From positions 29,883,409 to 29,947,408 of the forward strand of contig OY727093.1 in the NCBI GenBank assembly GCA_963402885.1: a stretch of DNA of 64,000 bases, read 5' to 3'. Under the pieces are notes generated by a model. The model worked only from the letters and a program-made list of their open reading frames with translations, searched no databases and was not told where the DNA came from. The stretch is from Antedon bifida. Its lineage: Eukaryota; Echinodermata; Crinoidea; Comatulida; Antedonidae. Shown here piece by piece: positions 1 through 11,800 of the stretch (position 1 is its first letter; each line of letters opens with the position of its first letter). The position numbers were made by a program, and so were the translations under genes.

Positions 1-230
1 GCTTGTTCTAATTGCCAGCTATGCTTCGGTCAGTTTTTAAACTGACCACACTACTTGATCTTTTTATGACATTGGATTAGACATTGGGATGTTTAACTTG
101 AACAAGAAACTTCATTTTGTTTCCTTGAGTAGCACTTCTATTAAAATATATTACTATGACTAAACTGTTAAAAAATATAATTTTTTTTCAATGTCAAACT
201 TCTTTTGAAAAAAGAATCATATTTTGCCAG

Positions 231-395
231 CACAATTTCATGTATGGCATGCAGCTTTGACCACGCAATTCCATGTATGGCACGTATCTTTGACAGCACA
301 ATTCCATGTATGGCATGCATCTTTGACAGCACAATTCCATGTATGGCACGCAGTTTTGACAGCACAATTTCATGTATGGCACGCACTTTTTAATA
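231..395 (+). repeat. 33-bp tandem repeat, five copies
   Basis: Five consecutive 33-bp units begin with CACAATT(T/C)CATGTATGGCA and end with TTTGACAG. Because 33 is a multiple of three, several frames stay open across the array and make spurious short reading frames on both strands. Units differ at a few positions. There are no unique spacers between units. Confidence 0.9.
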
Positions 396-570
396 CAGTA
401 TTATCAGTATCAACCTATCAATTAATGTTAATTATGAATTTTAAAAGCCATAAAATATTTTAATTATCAACTATCACAAAACATGATGGCTGCAATAAAA
501 ATTGGTTTTCAAACCAGCAAAAAATAAAAATAAACAACCAAAAAACAAATTAAAAACTTGTATTAATCAA

Positions 571-921
571 TTAAAGATATATTGTCCCCCTAAAAAAATA
601 TTTTTTTAAATTTTTTTGTTGAATATGTTATTTTAATATCACATAATAGTTATTCACTCTCACAAAAAATTGGGTCTGAAAAAAATAGATTTACCTGAGA
701 AAAATGTAATTTAAAGCAAAAAATGGTCAAATTGTCTGGAAGACAATGAGTTTTTGGGTAATTTAACTGTTTATTTTGTCTTTTTATAGGTGAAATAATT
801 TTTTTCACTCGTTTTTTTCTTATGGAAGTGAACAACTTCATTAAAACTGGAAAATGGCCTATTCAAAGTCTGATTTTAAAAATCTTTATTTTTCATGATT
901 TTGGGGGACAATACATCTTTA
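571..921. mobile_element. Foldback element family B, copy 1
   Basis: The left end reads TTAAAGATATATTGTCCCCC and the right end GGGGGACAATACATCTTTAA, so the termini are inverted repeats. The interior is an AT-rich imperfect foldback with the family hallmarks TTACCTGAGAAAAA and GACAAT. No coding capacity is visible. This fits a non-autonomous miniature inverted-repeat element. Confidence 0.8.
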
Positions 922-1499
922 ATGTTAATTGTGAATTTTAAAAGCCAGAATTTTAATTATCAACTATAAAAAAACATGATGGTTGCAATAAAAATTGGTT
1001 TTCAAAACAGCAAAAAAAAGAAAGAAACAAACAACAAATTAAAACAGAATTCATTTCTAATTTATTGTAACTCTCCTCATTGTCTTCTAAAATTTGCTTT
1101 TGTTAACTATAACGTCCAAACAAACAAAATTTTGCACAAATTAAAGGCGTTCATTAAGTGTACACATAAAGTCAGTGACTATACTTCATTGATTTTTCAT
1201 CACAAGAAAGGAATTTGATATAAGATGAACAACGGGCGTGCAATGTGTAGGCGATAATTGCAATAATGTTTGCATTCAACGAAACAAGATATCAATAATA
1301 TTCTTTGACGTTTACTAATCTACGTTAAAATGAGAGTAAAGATTTCGCATAACTTTTTTAACTCCAAGGACGCGTCGATGAAAAGAACATCAATATTCAG
1401 AAACTTAATTCCAAAGCAAGACGTAAGGGGTATTGATTTATAAGTGTAATTGATGACTGGATTATCTCAATTGACCCGACCCTAACTCAGGTGGGCGAC

Positions 1500-1680
1500 A
1501 TTTAAAGTGTATAATACACATTACTTTGGGGCACCCTATTCAGGGGACACCACTATTTTCTCAGGCACCAGAAATTTGGAACCAACTCCCTCATTCCATC
1601 CGTTACACTCCATCCCCTTTCAATTCAAATCTCTCCTGAAAAACTCACCTATTTCAATAGTTATTCTGTTCATGTTGTGC
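1500..1680 (+). pseudogene. Relic of a non-LTR retrotransposon C-terminus
   Basis: One frame reads APEIWNQLPHSIRYTPSPF from about 1558, which matches the APxxWNxLPxxIR signature near the C-terminus of many LINE-type reverse transcriptase proteins. A frame change downstream leads into FKSLLKN, the usual continuation. The coding frame is broken and no upstream reverse transcriptase is present, so this is a truncated, decayed fragment. The family cannot be told from so little sequence. Confidence 0.5.
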
Positions 1681-2533
1681 TGTGATACCCCGGTAAAGAG
1701 TGTGCTCTATAAATGTTCGATATTATTATTAGGGGACAATTTCCAAGAAACATGTATACAATTTTTTTTTTTTATTCAGTTACAGTATATTACACAGAGG
1801 CACCTTACAAGATGGAACCACCTTAGCTTCAAGGAACCTCAGATTAACAAATACAACATTTTAAAACAAAAAACTAACATAAACATCAATCAAATCTTCC
1901 AGAATTAACAAGAAATTGTTGTACATAATAAAACAATAAAGCATTTTCACAATTCGAAAGAAGATCGGAACCAAAAATAAAAATTTCACTTAAAAATTTC
2001 AAATTATACGTTAAAGAAAAATCCTTGGCTAAGATATCCTCAATAATTGAGTTAGTGCTTACAAGTAGAATATCTCTTTGTGTATTTGTACAATTAAATG
2101 TGTAATTAGTTCAAAAAATCCACAGTACAAGAATATGATATTAAACATACTGTGCCTATAACTGTGTATACTAGTTAATAAATCCATGTTAAGGAAGGGG
2201 TATAAAACAACTGTGACTAAGCTATTACAACAGAGATTAGGGTGCGGAACAATGGCCAGATTAGACACAATTAAACACCTTTCAAATAGGATATGTCAGA
2301 TTACAATGTTCTAGCATTCCTCTTAGTTGTTGTTTCTATTTCTCATAGTTTACATACTGTACAAGCTTGTTTGTTTACAAATTCAAATATGTTTGTATTT
2401 AACCAAAAACTTGAAAAATATTTTATACACCATTCAAATATTTATTAACCAAAAACTTTAAAAATATTTTATATACCAAAATGCTGATTGTTTGACATCT
2501 ATATACAATATATGGACCACAATTAATAGTATT

Positions 2534-2675
2534 AAGCTCTGTCTATACTATCAAACAAAATGTGATGTGCCCATATATGGACATGATGATGTCATATCAC
2601 TACCATATTTGGGAATACCACTATCATATTTGGGCACATCACACACAAACTAGTTTGATAGTGTAGACAAAGCTT
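2534..2675. mobile_element. Foldback element family A, copy 1
   Basis: The ends read AAGCTCTGTCTATACTATCAAAC and GTTTGATAGTGTAGACAAAGCTT. The interior carries the family core of ATGTGATGTGCCCATATATGG and its inverted counterpart. It is non-coding. Confidence 0.9.
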
Positions 2676-3799
2676 TAGAGAGTTATTTGATGATTTTCCA
2701 TACAATGAATGTTTTTATGTTTACAAATTGATTTACTGCTGTGTTTTGAGCCTTTGTAATGTCAAATGGCAACAACTTACTTAAATGCTACTTTATGGTT
2801 GTCTGATTTGATGAATTTAAGAGTATTAAGTACATTTTTTAAATACATACTAAATTATATTTAAGGTCTATTTTTAACACCTTTCACAAAATGTTATTTT
2901 GTGATATGTCATTTATTTGTTTATCCATAAAACGTTACAGTATTTTCTTTTAGAGATAAAAACCAATCTTTAAAATTTCCTTCAGTATAAAATATTGACT
3001 GAATTTTTTTGGGAACTAAACTATATGTCAAACATTTTACTTTTTGATTTAAAAAAAATTAATTTATACATAATTTTACTTTCTATGGACCAGAGATTCC
3101 GAAATAAATGAATGATTGACTGAATTTAGTAATTATTATTTTAATAAACAAAACAAATGATTCTCATTGTGAAATTTTCCCAGTGTAACTGACAGATTAA
3201 AACATCTTTAGAATTATTTCAATAACTAGTACACAAACTTGGTGAACTGTGCCTGTTTACATGCAAATTGTCCCCCTTAGTTTTCCCAAAACTGATGATC
3301 ACCAAAGAAGGTACAACAGTAGCCCACCTGATCTAATAACAATTCAGCAAACATATTTTTATCCTTAAGTAAATGATCAACTTGGCAGTCAAACACTTAT
3401 AGAATTTTCCATGAGATTCTGAAAGTAAATCTTTTGGTCTTTTATTTACCGACAAGAAATTAGATATGGGACGAGAAGAGATTCTTTTTCAAGATTGCTT
3501 GTTTCGAATCTCATTAAATTTTATTCATCAATAAGTGATTATTTTGAATTGATGGTCAATCGGTCAAGTGTTGGGAATAGAATACCTAGTGTTTGGTGAG
3601 ACGCTTACGAGAGGGATAATAACGCGCTTATACAAGATGTTGATTTAGGTAATAAATAGAAAAAAGAAACACGATACTTGGATCTATTAAAATCTATACT
3701 AAGACGGACTATTATTATTGCTGACACAATCAGTTACCATATCAACAGCTTTATTAAAATATATGCTGGTCTTTCTTAGATTGTAGAAAAACAGGTCTT

Positions 3800-4103
3800 T
3801 TAAAGGTGTATTGTCCCCCAAAAACATGAAAAGTGAAGATTAATTAATTAATAATCAGACTTTGAAATGGTTATTGTGTAGTTTTAATAAAGTTAATCAC
3901 TTCCGTAGATAATGACAAAATAAATGGTTAAATTCAACCAAAAATCCATTGGCTGACAGGCAATTTGACTATTTTTTGCTTTAAATTACAGTTTTTTCAG
4001 GTAAATACATTTTTTTTCGATCCAATTTTTGGTCAAATGGATTTATTATGTAATATTAAAATGGCATATTCAACAAAAAAATGGGGGGACAATACATTTT
4101 TAA
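3800..4103. mobile_element. Foldback element family B, copy 2
   Basis: The ends read TAAAGGTGTATTGTCCCCC and GGGGGGACAATACATTTTTAA. The interior contains TTTTTTCAGGTAAATACA and the foldback partner typical of the family. Confidence 0.8.
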
Positions 4104-4443
4104 ACATTACTAAGAACTATAATTGATCAATCGTTTGAACAAAACTGTTAAACAATATCCCGTCCTCCTCTCCAATCTTTTTGAATTCATCCCTAACTTT
4201 TATCATCACAGGGAAGTACCAACCAGAAATTAATTTCTTTGAGAAGATTGGTAGAAAAATAATTAAATCAATTGAGATTCAGTGTCTATTCAATCTCTCA
4301 CAACCTTACTGTCTTTAAACAAGCTACATTGGTCTATTAATTAAATCGGGGTGAAAAGGTGAGAGAGACAATATCAACATTGTTTGAGTATTTCTAGCAT
4401 CCATTTTAATTTTACATAATTTTTACAAAGTAGCTTTGGCACC

Positions 4444-4620
4444 AGGCCATATTCACCAATAACACTTAAGTGAGACATTTCCTTTAATTAATTAAGTATT
4501 TCACTTAAGTCAATACAGTATTTCTCTTAAATTGTATTCACTTAGAATAGGACATTTTCTTAATTTTAAGGGTAAGTGTTTCCCTTAGCCTAAGTGTGAA
4601 TGGTTAATACGGCCACAGGG
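4444..4620. mobile_element. Small foldback element with GGCCNTATT ends
   Basis: The left end GGCCATATTCACCAATAACACTTA and the right end TGTGAATGGTTAATACGGCC are imperfect inverted repeats around an AT-rich foldback interior of CACTTAAG-type motifs. It has no reading frame. Only this copy was noticed in the window. Confidence 0.55.
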
Positions 4621-5925
4621 AGCTAGTATACTGTGTATACCACAGAGGAGCATTGCACCAACATTAACTGTAGCTGATACAGTATATTGAGTATCTAGTA
4701 AGTTACGTAGCAAGAGTGAGATCTGACCAATCAATTTTGAATCTTATTAGGATGGCATGACTCTAGTGCTCAATTGTTTCTTAAATCTTAATCTTTACCT
4801 CTGAAACTTTCTTAAAAAAATCTTGACCCCCAGGGGGGTAAACTTTACACATGGACACAAAAATATCAATTACCAACAAATAATGTAAAAAATATGAATT
4901 TCTAAATACTGCATTATCATTTTGATACTGTAATAATAATGCAGTCTTTTTTGGAAAATAATAATTATCATCCTTTTTACCAAATAAATGAATTAAAAAT
5001 ACAATAAATCATTTCTTTACTGAAAACATTTTATACTATTAATATTTTTAATTTTATAAAACTGTTTTAATCTTCAGACTTTTTGTTTCTATTTCTTCTA
5101 TTGTTTACTAAAATTACCATATTTAATATTTACCCCAACAAATTAGAGGTAAAATAAAAACCCTAAATGGCTTTTGCAGTATTTGAATAATGACAGATTC
5201 CAGTATCTTAAAATTGTAGAATAAAGTATATTTTATGAAGAAATAAAGAATATAAATCAATTAAATTATTAAAATTACCTGATAGATTAGAAAAATCAGT
5301 ATAGACTCAAGTATGACTGGAGTAGTTAGATATCAAATCCAAATCTTTGAGCCTCATACATCAAAACCCTGTATCTCTTGACCATTGTCAATCAAAACAA
5401 ATGTCATTTAAGCTCCACCCCCATTATACTTTTGAAAGATGACTACTCCAGCCAGAACAACCAATCACAGACAGTGTATTGTATAGCTCCACCCATTTTG
5501 TATAGGATCTGTTTGGAGTGACAGGATAAAGTCACCCACTTTATTGTTTAGACCTCCATGTTTAGACATTATGTATATCAACAACATAAGAGTAATAACC
5601 AAACCAAAAGGTCCCCTAATGAGAGTCTAATATGGAAGTATAATAAACACCTAAACAATGAAATACACACAATCATGTCAGGGGTCAATATTTAAACATT
5701 AATTATACCATCATGACATTACAGGCACAAGTTAATCATAGAAATGCCAAGACTTGCTTCACTAACTTAAAAAAAAAAATGTAATCAAACATGTTGGAAT
5801 GTTGATACAATATATTATTTATTTGGTTAAAAACATGATTACAGAATCAAACATCAGATCTAATATGAGATATTTATTTTGGATTTTGTTGTACAGTTTG
5901 TATGAGATGAAAATATTGTTGTCTT

Positions 5926-6087
5926 AAGCTCTGTCTATACTATCAAACTCTAAGTGACAAAAAAAGTGATGTGCCCATATATGGACATGATGATGTCATA
6001 TCACTACTATATTTGGGAATATCACTACCATATTTGGGTACATCACACTTCTTTTGTCAAACTAGTTTGATAGTTTAGACAGAGCTT
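5926..6087. mobile_element. Foldback element family A, copy 2
   Basis: The ends read AAGCTCTGTCTATACTATCAAAC and AGTTTGATAGTTTAGACAGAGCTT around the family core GTGATGTGCCCATATATGG. Confidence 0.9.
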
Positions 6088-6831
6088 TATAGAACAATAT
6101 TGTTGACATGTGAGTTGGAATTTGAACAAAAAGATGTTACTTACCGTTTATAATAGGAAACAGTTATTATTATATTATATGTACTTACTTACCTTTGCCT
6201 GGTACACATTCAAGTTCAACAAAGTACAACAATGCTTAACAAAAACATTGAACAAATGTGTACTTCAATGACTTCTGATCTTATAAATACTTTAAAAAAA
6301 CTTCTAATTTATGCTTCCAAAATTCCAAGCACAGTAAATGTTACCAAATGCAAGTTTCGTTTTGGTAACATGAGTTGGTCTTTTGAAATATATAATGTAT
6401 AAATACCTGTTTATTAAAGAATTATACATTTTTTTGATGAAATAAAAGTAGGAAGAAGCCACAAAAGACAAAAAAAAAAGATAAATATTTAAATTTCTTG
6501 ATGTGGTAACATAGCAAAACTAATCATCCGAAAAAATGAAAATAACAATTATTCTAATTAATCGCTACTTTTCATCAATTCAATAGGTAATATTTGATGA
6601 CAATTTTAAGGCAGTGCTTTACTGATCAGATCTCCCAAATCTTCCAATTAAGTGGCCTCACGTTACAAGTGCAATTTCTCCTCATTTTCCATAATCATAA
6701 TTTTAATCATCATCATAATGCACACTTGCACATGCAATGCTATAAATTGGGACCTCTGACTGCCTGTTGTTTATTTTGTAAATAAAATTTGTGATACACA
6801 GGTTTACATATCTATTAATGTGAAGTTAATT

Positions 6832-7163
6832 AATACCCTTTTCACATCTGCATAAATTGTAACAAACAACAACTTGTAAACCGATCTCCCGATTTATTAC
6901 ATGTTTTCATACACGATACACAAACCCTGAGAAGTATCGGAAGGAAAGTGTAGTTGCACGCTATTTGATTACTATGATTGGTCAGTTTAACACCATGGCA
7001 ATACACGCACGCCACCCAGTAAGAACTCGGAACAAAAACAGGCCTCTCATCAGTGTGTTTTTCTCCTGAAATTTCACATCTCGGAAGATTTTCCACAAAA
7101 TTGAATTCACAATATGCAAACCTGGTTACACCTTGTTACATTTTGCAGTGTGAAAAGGGTATT
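6832..7163. mobile_element. Foldback element with AATACCCTTTTCACA ends
   Basis: The left end AATACCCTTTTCACATCTGC and the right end GCAGTGTGAAAAGGGTATT are inverted repeats of roughly 30 bp about 330 bp apart. A solo CTACCCTTTTCACATCACC at 15762 may be a fragment of the same family. No protein-coding content was recognised inside. Confidence 0.6.
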
Positions 7164-7533
7164 ATATTAGTCATACAGCAATTAGGCAAATGACTACAAA
7201 GTCAATAACCAAGATGAGCTCTGTTACAGTACCTCTTGCTCTCGTTTTAAATCTTCTTTCTGTTGCTCCTGTTCATCTTGTTCTTCGAGGGCGTTGGCAT
7301 CAAAATGAATGCTTGTCCCTGGGTTGATCATGCTGGTCATCCTTATTTTGTTTTGCAGTCAACTACTACTAAAATAAAAAAGTGCCTGTGCTGGAAATGC
7401 TTATTTGCACAACTATTCATAGCAATGAACGGTAGGGGCCTATATGTAATTTATTATTTTCTATCACATGGACAATCGTGCAATTAGTTCTCTGTGCCAA
7501 TAATAAGACAACATGGTGCCATAGGCTATAGCA

Positions 7534-7793
7534 TCAATTTTATGACCCACTATACGACACCTGGGAGAGGTGTGTCATGGGAGCATCATTTCAAATAATT
7601 GATGCAGGGTGTGTGTCACAAAACCTAGATGGTATGTCACAATGCAAAATGGGTGCATCATGGTCACCTCTAACTAAGGTTTGAGTCATATTTTATCACA
7701 GCACAGGGGTGCATCATGGTATTCATAAGGTATAACAGAAATCGGACAAATGAAGCACCGGTCGTTGGTATATATAGTGGGTCATATAATTGA
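7534..7793. mobile_element. Foldback element with ATGACCCACTATA ends
   Basis: TCAATTTTATGACCCACTATA at the left pairs imperfectly with TATATAGTGGGTCATATAATTGA at the right. The interior has repeated GGTGTGTCA and GTGCATCATGG motifs in inverted arrangement. It has no coding frame and is probably a non-autonomous DNA element. Confidence 0.55.
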
Positions 7794-8329
7794 CAATTGC
7801 ATATAATAATAAATAATTATATTATATTAGGCATATTATATTCATCATCCATGGACCAGGCCTAGCCTATACTAGACATATTGTTGTAATTCCATGCATA
7901 ATAATAACCAACGGGATTGGCAAGTCCAAGCACCAACCTAGCCACTAGGCCTATGCTAGTAGTACCCAACACGGCGGACACTGGCTGACTGAGACGCATC
8001 TCTCCCCACACCACACACTACTCCACAGCACATTCACTCAGTCTAGACTAGGCCTAGCATTTATGTATGCAAAAGTACCACTATCACTTCGAAGTTAGTA
8101 ACACACAGTTGTTTAATCATTGCTGAATATATTAATTTTAATTCACATATAGATAATGATATTTTTAACTGATGAAATTACCATATATTCGAGTAAATTT
8201 ACGGAGCAAAACTTCAAGTTTCAAAACATTCTCACATCACGCGCCATATTTTTGTAAACAGTTTGAGGGCGGTGTACGTATTTTTGGGTGTTTTTTTTAT
8301 ATCGTGATCGCGGAAATTCAGTGATCGTT

Positions 8330-8412
8330 TATTATTGCCTTTTTTGGTTGTTTTTATGCCATTTATAATTCACAAGAAACGCGATGAACGGGATGGAAAA
8401 TCAATTTTAAAT
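8330..8412 (+). other. Possible 5' leader exon of RalBP1
   Basis: A good donor (AAT followed by GTAAGC) falls at 8413, and a strong acceptor (CTTGCAG) at 8843-8845 precedes the exon holding the RalBP1 start codon. The exon's 5' limit is unknown. An ATG at 8356 stays open to the donor. When spliced to 8846 it runs to a TGA overlapping the RalBP1 ATG in another frame, which would make it an overlapping upstream reading frame. Transcript data would settle this; the call is tentative. Confidence 0.35.
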
Positions 8413-8891
8413 GTAAGCCTCAGAAATAGTTTATATCATTGATTAATTGGTTAGGCTAAAGGTAATCTAGCAGTATGGAAAGGCTGGTTAAGGCTTGGCC
8501 TAGGGTAATCCTGGCCTAGTAGTGGTAATAGTCTAGCCTTTATATTAGTTAGGGTAGGACGCTAGGGTAGATTTTGTTTTGATGTCAGTCCAGAGAGACA
8601 GATGGAGGAGTATGACTATGACTATGTATGAGTGAGGTGTCACAATTGAAACGTCATAGGTCTACCCAATATTATATAAGTACAGAACAGTTGAGTAGTA
8701 GATGGATGATTATTAGTGACGATAACAGATTCAGCAGACTTGCTTATAATTGAATATTTGTTTATATTTATATTTTTAAATGATTGCTTGCAATTAATTT
8801 TACAAGCCTACTTTACGAAAACAAACATTTCTTGATTACTTGCAGATCACAGAAAACTCTACTAAAACCTGTGTACTTGTACGGTATAAAG

Positions 8892-11800
8892 ATGGCTGAC
8901 GACCGTGTGATGGAACCGGATGTGCCGTCACAGACATCAACCTGTCCAGATGATGAGGATGATGATAGTTTTAGTGGTACTGTATTGTTGACTTTAATAC
9001 TGTCTTCAATCAAGGCAATCGAACAACAGGACACTGAGCTCGCCTTGCCAAGATAGGAACTCGTAACAGTCCTTTGATCTTATGTCTGGCTGCGACAAAT
9101 ACCAACAGTACTGTACTATGCACATATTCTCCGCGGCACGCAGTGTCTGTTTTAAGAAGATTTGGACTGATCGTGTCACAGCCACAGATAAACCCTTTGA
9201 TCTCTGAAGCTCAGCATCCTGTTGTTCGATTGCATTGGTTCAATAAAACATACTACTACGCAGGGGTGGATCCAGCATTATAGATTAGTGGGGTGGGAGA
9301 AAAATAAAAATAGTAATTATTTTATTTCAAAAAGACATGGCTGTTAGATTTTAGGGGGGCTAAAGCCTGTTTAGACCCCGCCTAAATCTGCGCCTGTTCA
9401 GTATGGCCGCATATATTAGTGCCTTTCAAGACAAAAATGTTCTTTTTGAATATGATTTAAACAGTTACTTTTTACTATGTTTTGTTTTTATAGCCGAGTC
9501 AGAATTGGCAGACGCCGAACCAATAAAGGGACGCAGACTTGATGGTAAAGGGAAGAAAAAAGAACGAGGGTACAAAACATTTGAAGAAGACGAGACGTCC
9601 ACAGATGGAACCCCAGATAAGTTAGTATTTATGAAAATTAATTATGAGTATTGAAAATAGTTGAAAACAGTGAATGTAAAAATCATAAAATAATATTTGA
9701 TTTGATGATAACTAAAACTAAGAATACAGTATATTAACAAACAATTTTTGTTAATAGTTTTATCCCAATACTACTGTATATTTCATGATACTGTAAAATA
9801 AAGTACTGTACTGTTCAAATACAATAATATGTTATGTTTTTCTAATAATTTGCTTTTTTTTAAAACCTCATGCTGAGTATTGCTAAGTACAGTTTATCCA
9901 CATAATTTTCAGGAGATTTGCTTTAACAGTTATATTTACTTGTGTTTTTCTCATTTATCTGCTAGTTGTGTATTAAAACTACCCAACAACACAATTTTTT
10001 ATTTGTGTAATTTATATGTAATACTAATTGACAATTTTACACTTTTTTTAGTAGAGCAAAACTTACAAAAAAATCCAGCTTCTTTCGGATAGGGTTCCAA
10101 AAACCGAAAGTTAAAGAAAAAGATAAAGAAAAGCAAAAAGAGAAACAGAAACCAAAAGCAAAGGATAAAAGTAAAGAGAAAGAAAAAGAACGAAAAGCGT
10201 CAAAATCGAAAGAAGGAGGAAGATCAAGAAGCAAAAGTAAAGATAATAAAGACACCAAAATTAAGAAACAGTCTTCAACCGCTGGATTAGAATCACAATC
10301 AACTGAACCAGGTGGGTCATTGTTTATCAAAACCAGGTGGTAATATTTAATTATTAATCTCAGCAACCCAATGTGTCGTAACGCAGGAGACAAAAGCCCC
10401 TGTTTTAGCACTCCTTAAGCTATGTCTACACTATCAAACTAGCTTGACAAAGAAAGTGTGATGCACCCAAATATGGTAGTGATATGCCCAAATATGGTAG
10501 TGATAGTACCCAACTAATGGTACTAGTGATATACTCAAATATCCAATATCTGTCCATATATAGGCACATCACATTTTTTTGTCACATAAAGTTTGATAGT
10601 GTAGACAGAGCTTAAGAGGTCCTCCAATGCTAGGCAATTGCACTGAAGTTGCTCATGCTCTGCAGCCTGTTAAGCCACTGAATGTGTCATTTAAATGCCA
10701 TTGTATCATTCAAATGTGATTTTACAAATGTTAAGCTCCTATGTGTCCATATATATGGGCACATTCTTTTGTCACATTAAGTTTGATAGTGTAGACAGAG
10801 CTTTACACATATTTTATTACTTTATACCCTAGTTTACACTTTTACTCATTTCTCTGCTTTGTATTTTTTTCTAGTTGAGCCACGCCCTGTTTTTGGAGTG
10901 GACTTAGTGTTGGCTGTTGATCGATCCAATCCTCATGATGGTATACAAATTCCCCTTATTGTAAGGGATTGTATTGACTACATTGAAGCAAATGGTATGT
11001 TGTTTTTCATTTTCCAAATTCAAAATATTTAAAATAAGTTATGAAAATATGTGTATTTTAAAACTATTTTTAAATATTAACAATTTAGGGATGTATGTTG
11101 AGGGTATCTACCAGCTTTCTGTTGTAAAATCGAGGATAGATGCTTTACGTATATATTTAAAATAAGTTATGCAAATTTTTATATTTCACAATTTTTTTTT
11201 TAATATTAAAAATTTAGGGATGTATGTTGAGGGTATCTACCGGCTTTCTGTTGTAAAATCGAGGATAGATGCTTTACGTATATATTTAAAATAAGTTATG
11301 CAAATTTTTATATTTCACAATTTTTTTTTTAATATTAAAAATTTAGGGATGTATGTTGAGGGTATCTACCGGCTTTCTGGTGTAAAATCAAGGATAGATG
11401 CTCTACGTACTGCGTATGACACAGCGGGTGAAGATGTTGACCTGACAGACCAGGATCCACACATCGTGGCTGGATTGTTAAAACTGTTTTTACGAGAACT
11501 TCCAGAACCGCTGCTAACCCAACGAATTATGCTGTCGCTGGAAGAAGCCTCAAGTATTTATGATTCATAAACAAATTAACAAATCAAATAGAGGCAAAGT
11601 GAACTATAAAATTAGAGAATATTAAATATAGTGTGATTATATTAAAATGATATATAATTAATAATCGCACAAGAGAAAAATATAAATAATGATTTTTTGC
11701 TTGTTTTTAAGAAATTCCTGACAACAAAGTTAAAATTCAAAAGTTTCGTGGTGCTATCAACTTATTGCCAGTTTGTAATAGGACACTACTGTCATGGGTC

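Larger units (their letters stand above)
1..8270. other. Intergenic region, no host gene recognised
   Basis: I found no exon set with consistent phase or recognisable protein similarity in this stretch on either strand. It is AT-rich and holds a 33-bp tandem repeat, copies of two foldback element families, several single foldback elements and a decayed retrotransposon end, listed separately. Distant 5' or 3' untranslated exons of neighbouring genes cannot be excluded from sequence alone. Confidence 0.6.

Noticed and set aside
231-395. CRISPR-like array
   Set aside because: The units are contiguous with no unique spacers, and the DNA is clearly eukaryotic.
168-463. Overlapping open frames on both strands with regular CMA/HVWH-type peptides
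   Set aside because: They are produced by a 33-bp tandem repeat whose length is a multiple of three; no splice or start context and no family match.
1507-1908. 133-codon open frame on the plus strand
   Set aside because: Its only recognisable part is a decayed retrotransposon end in two frames; it is not a host gene.
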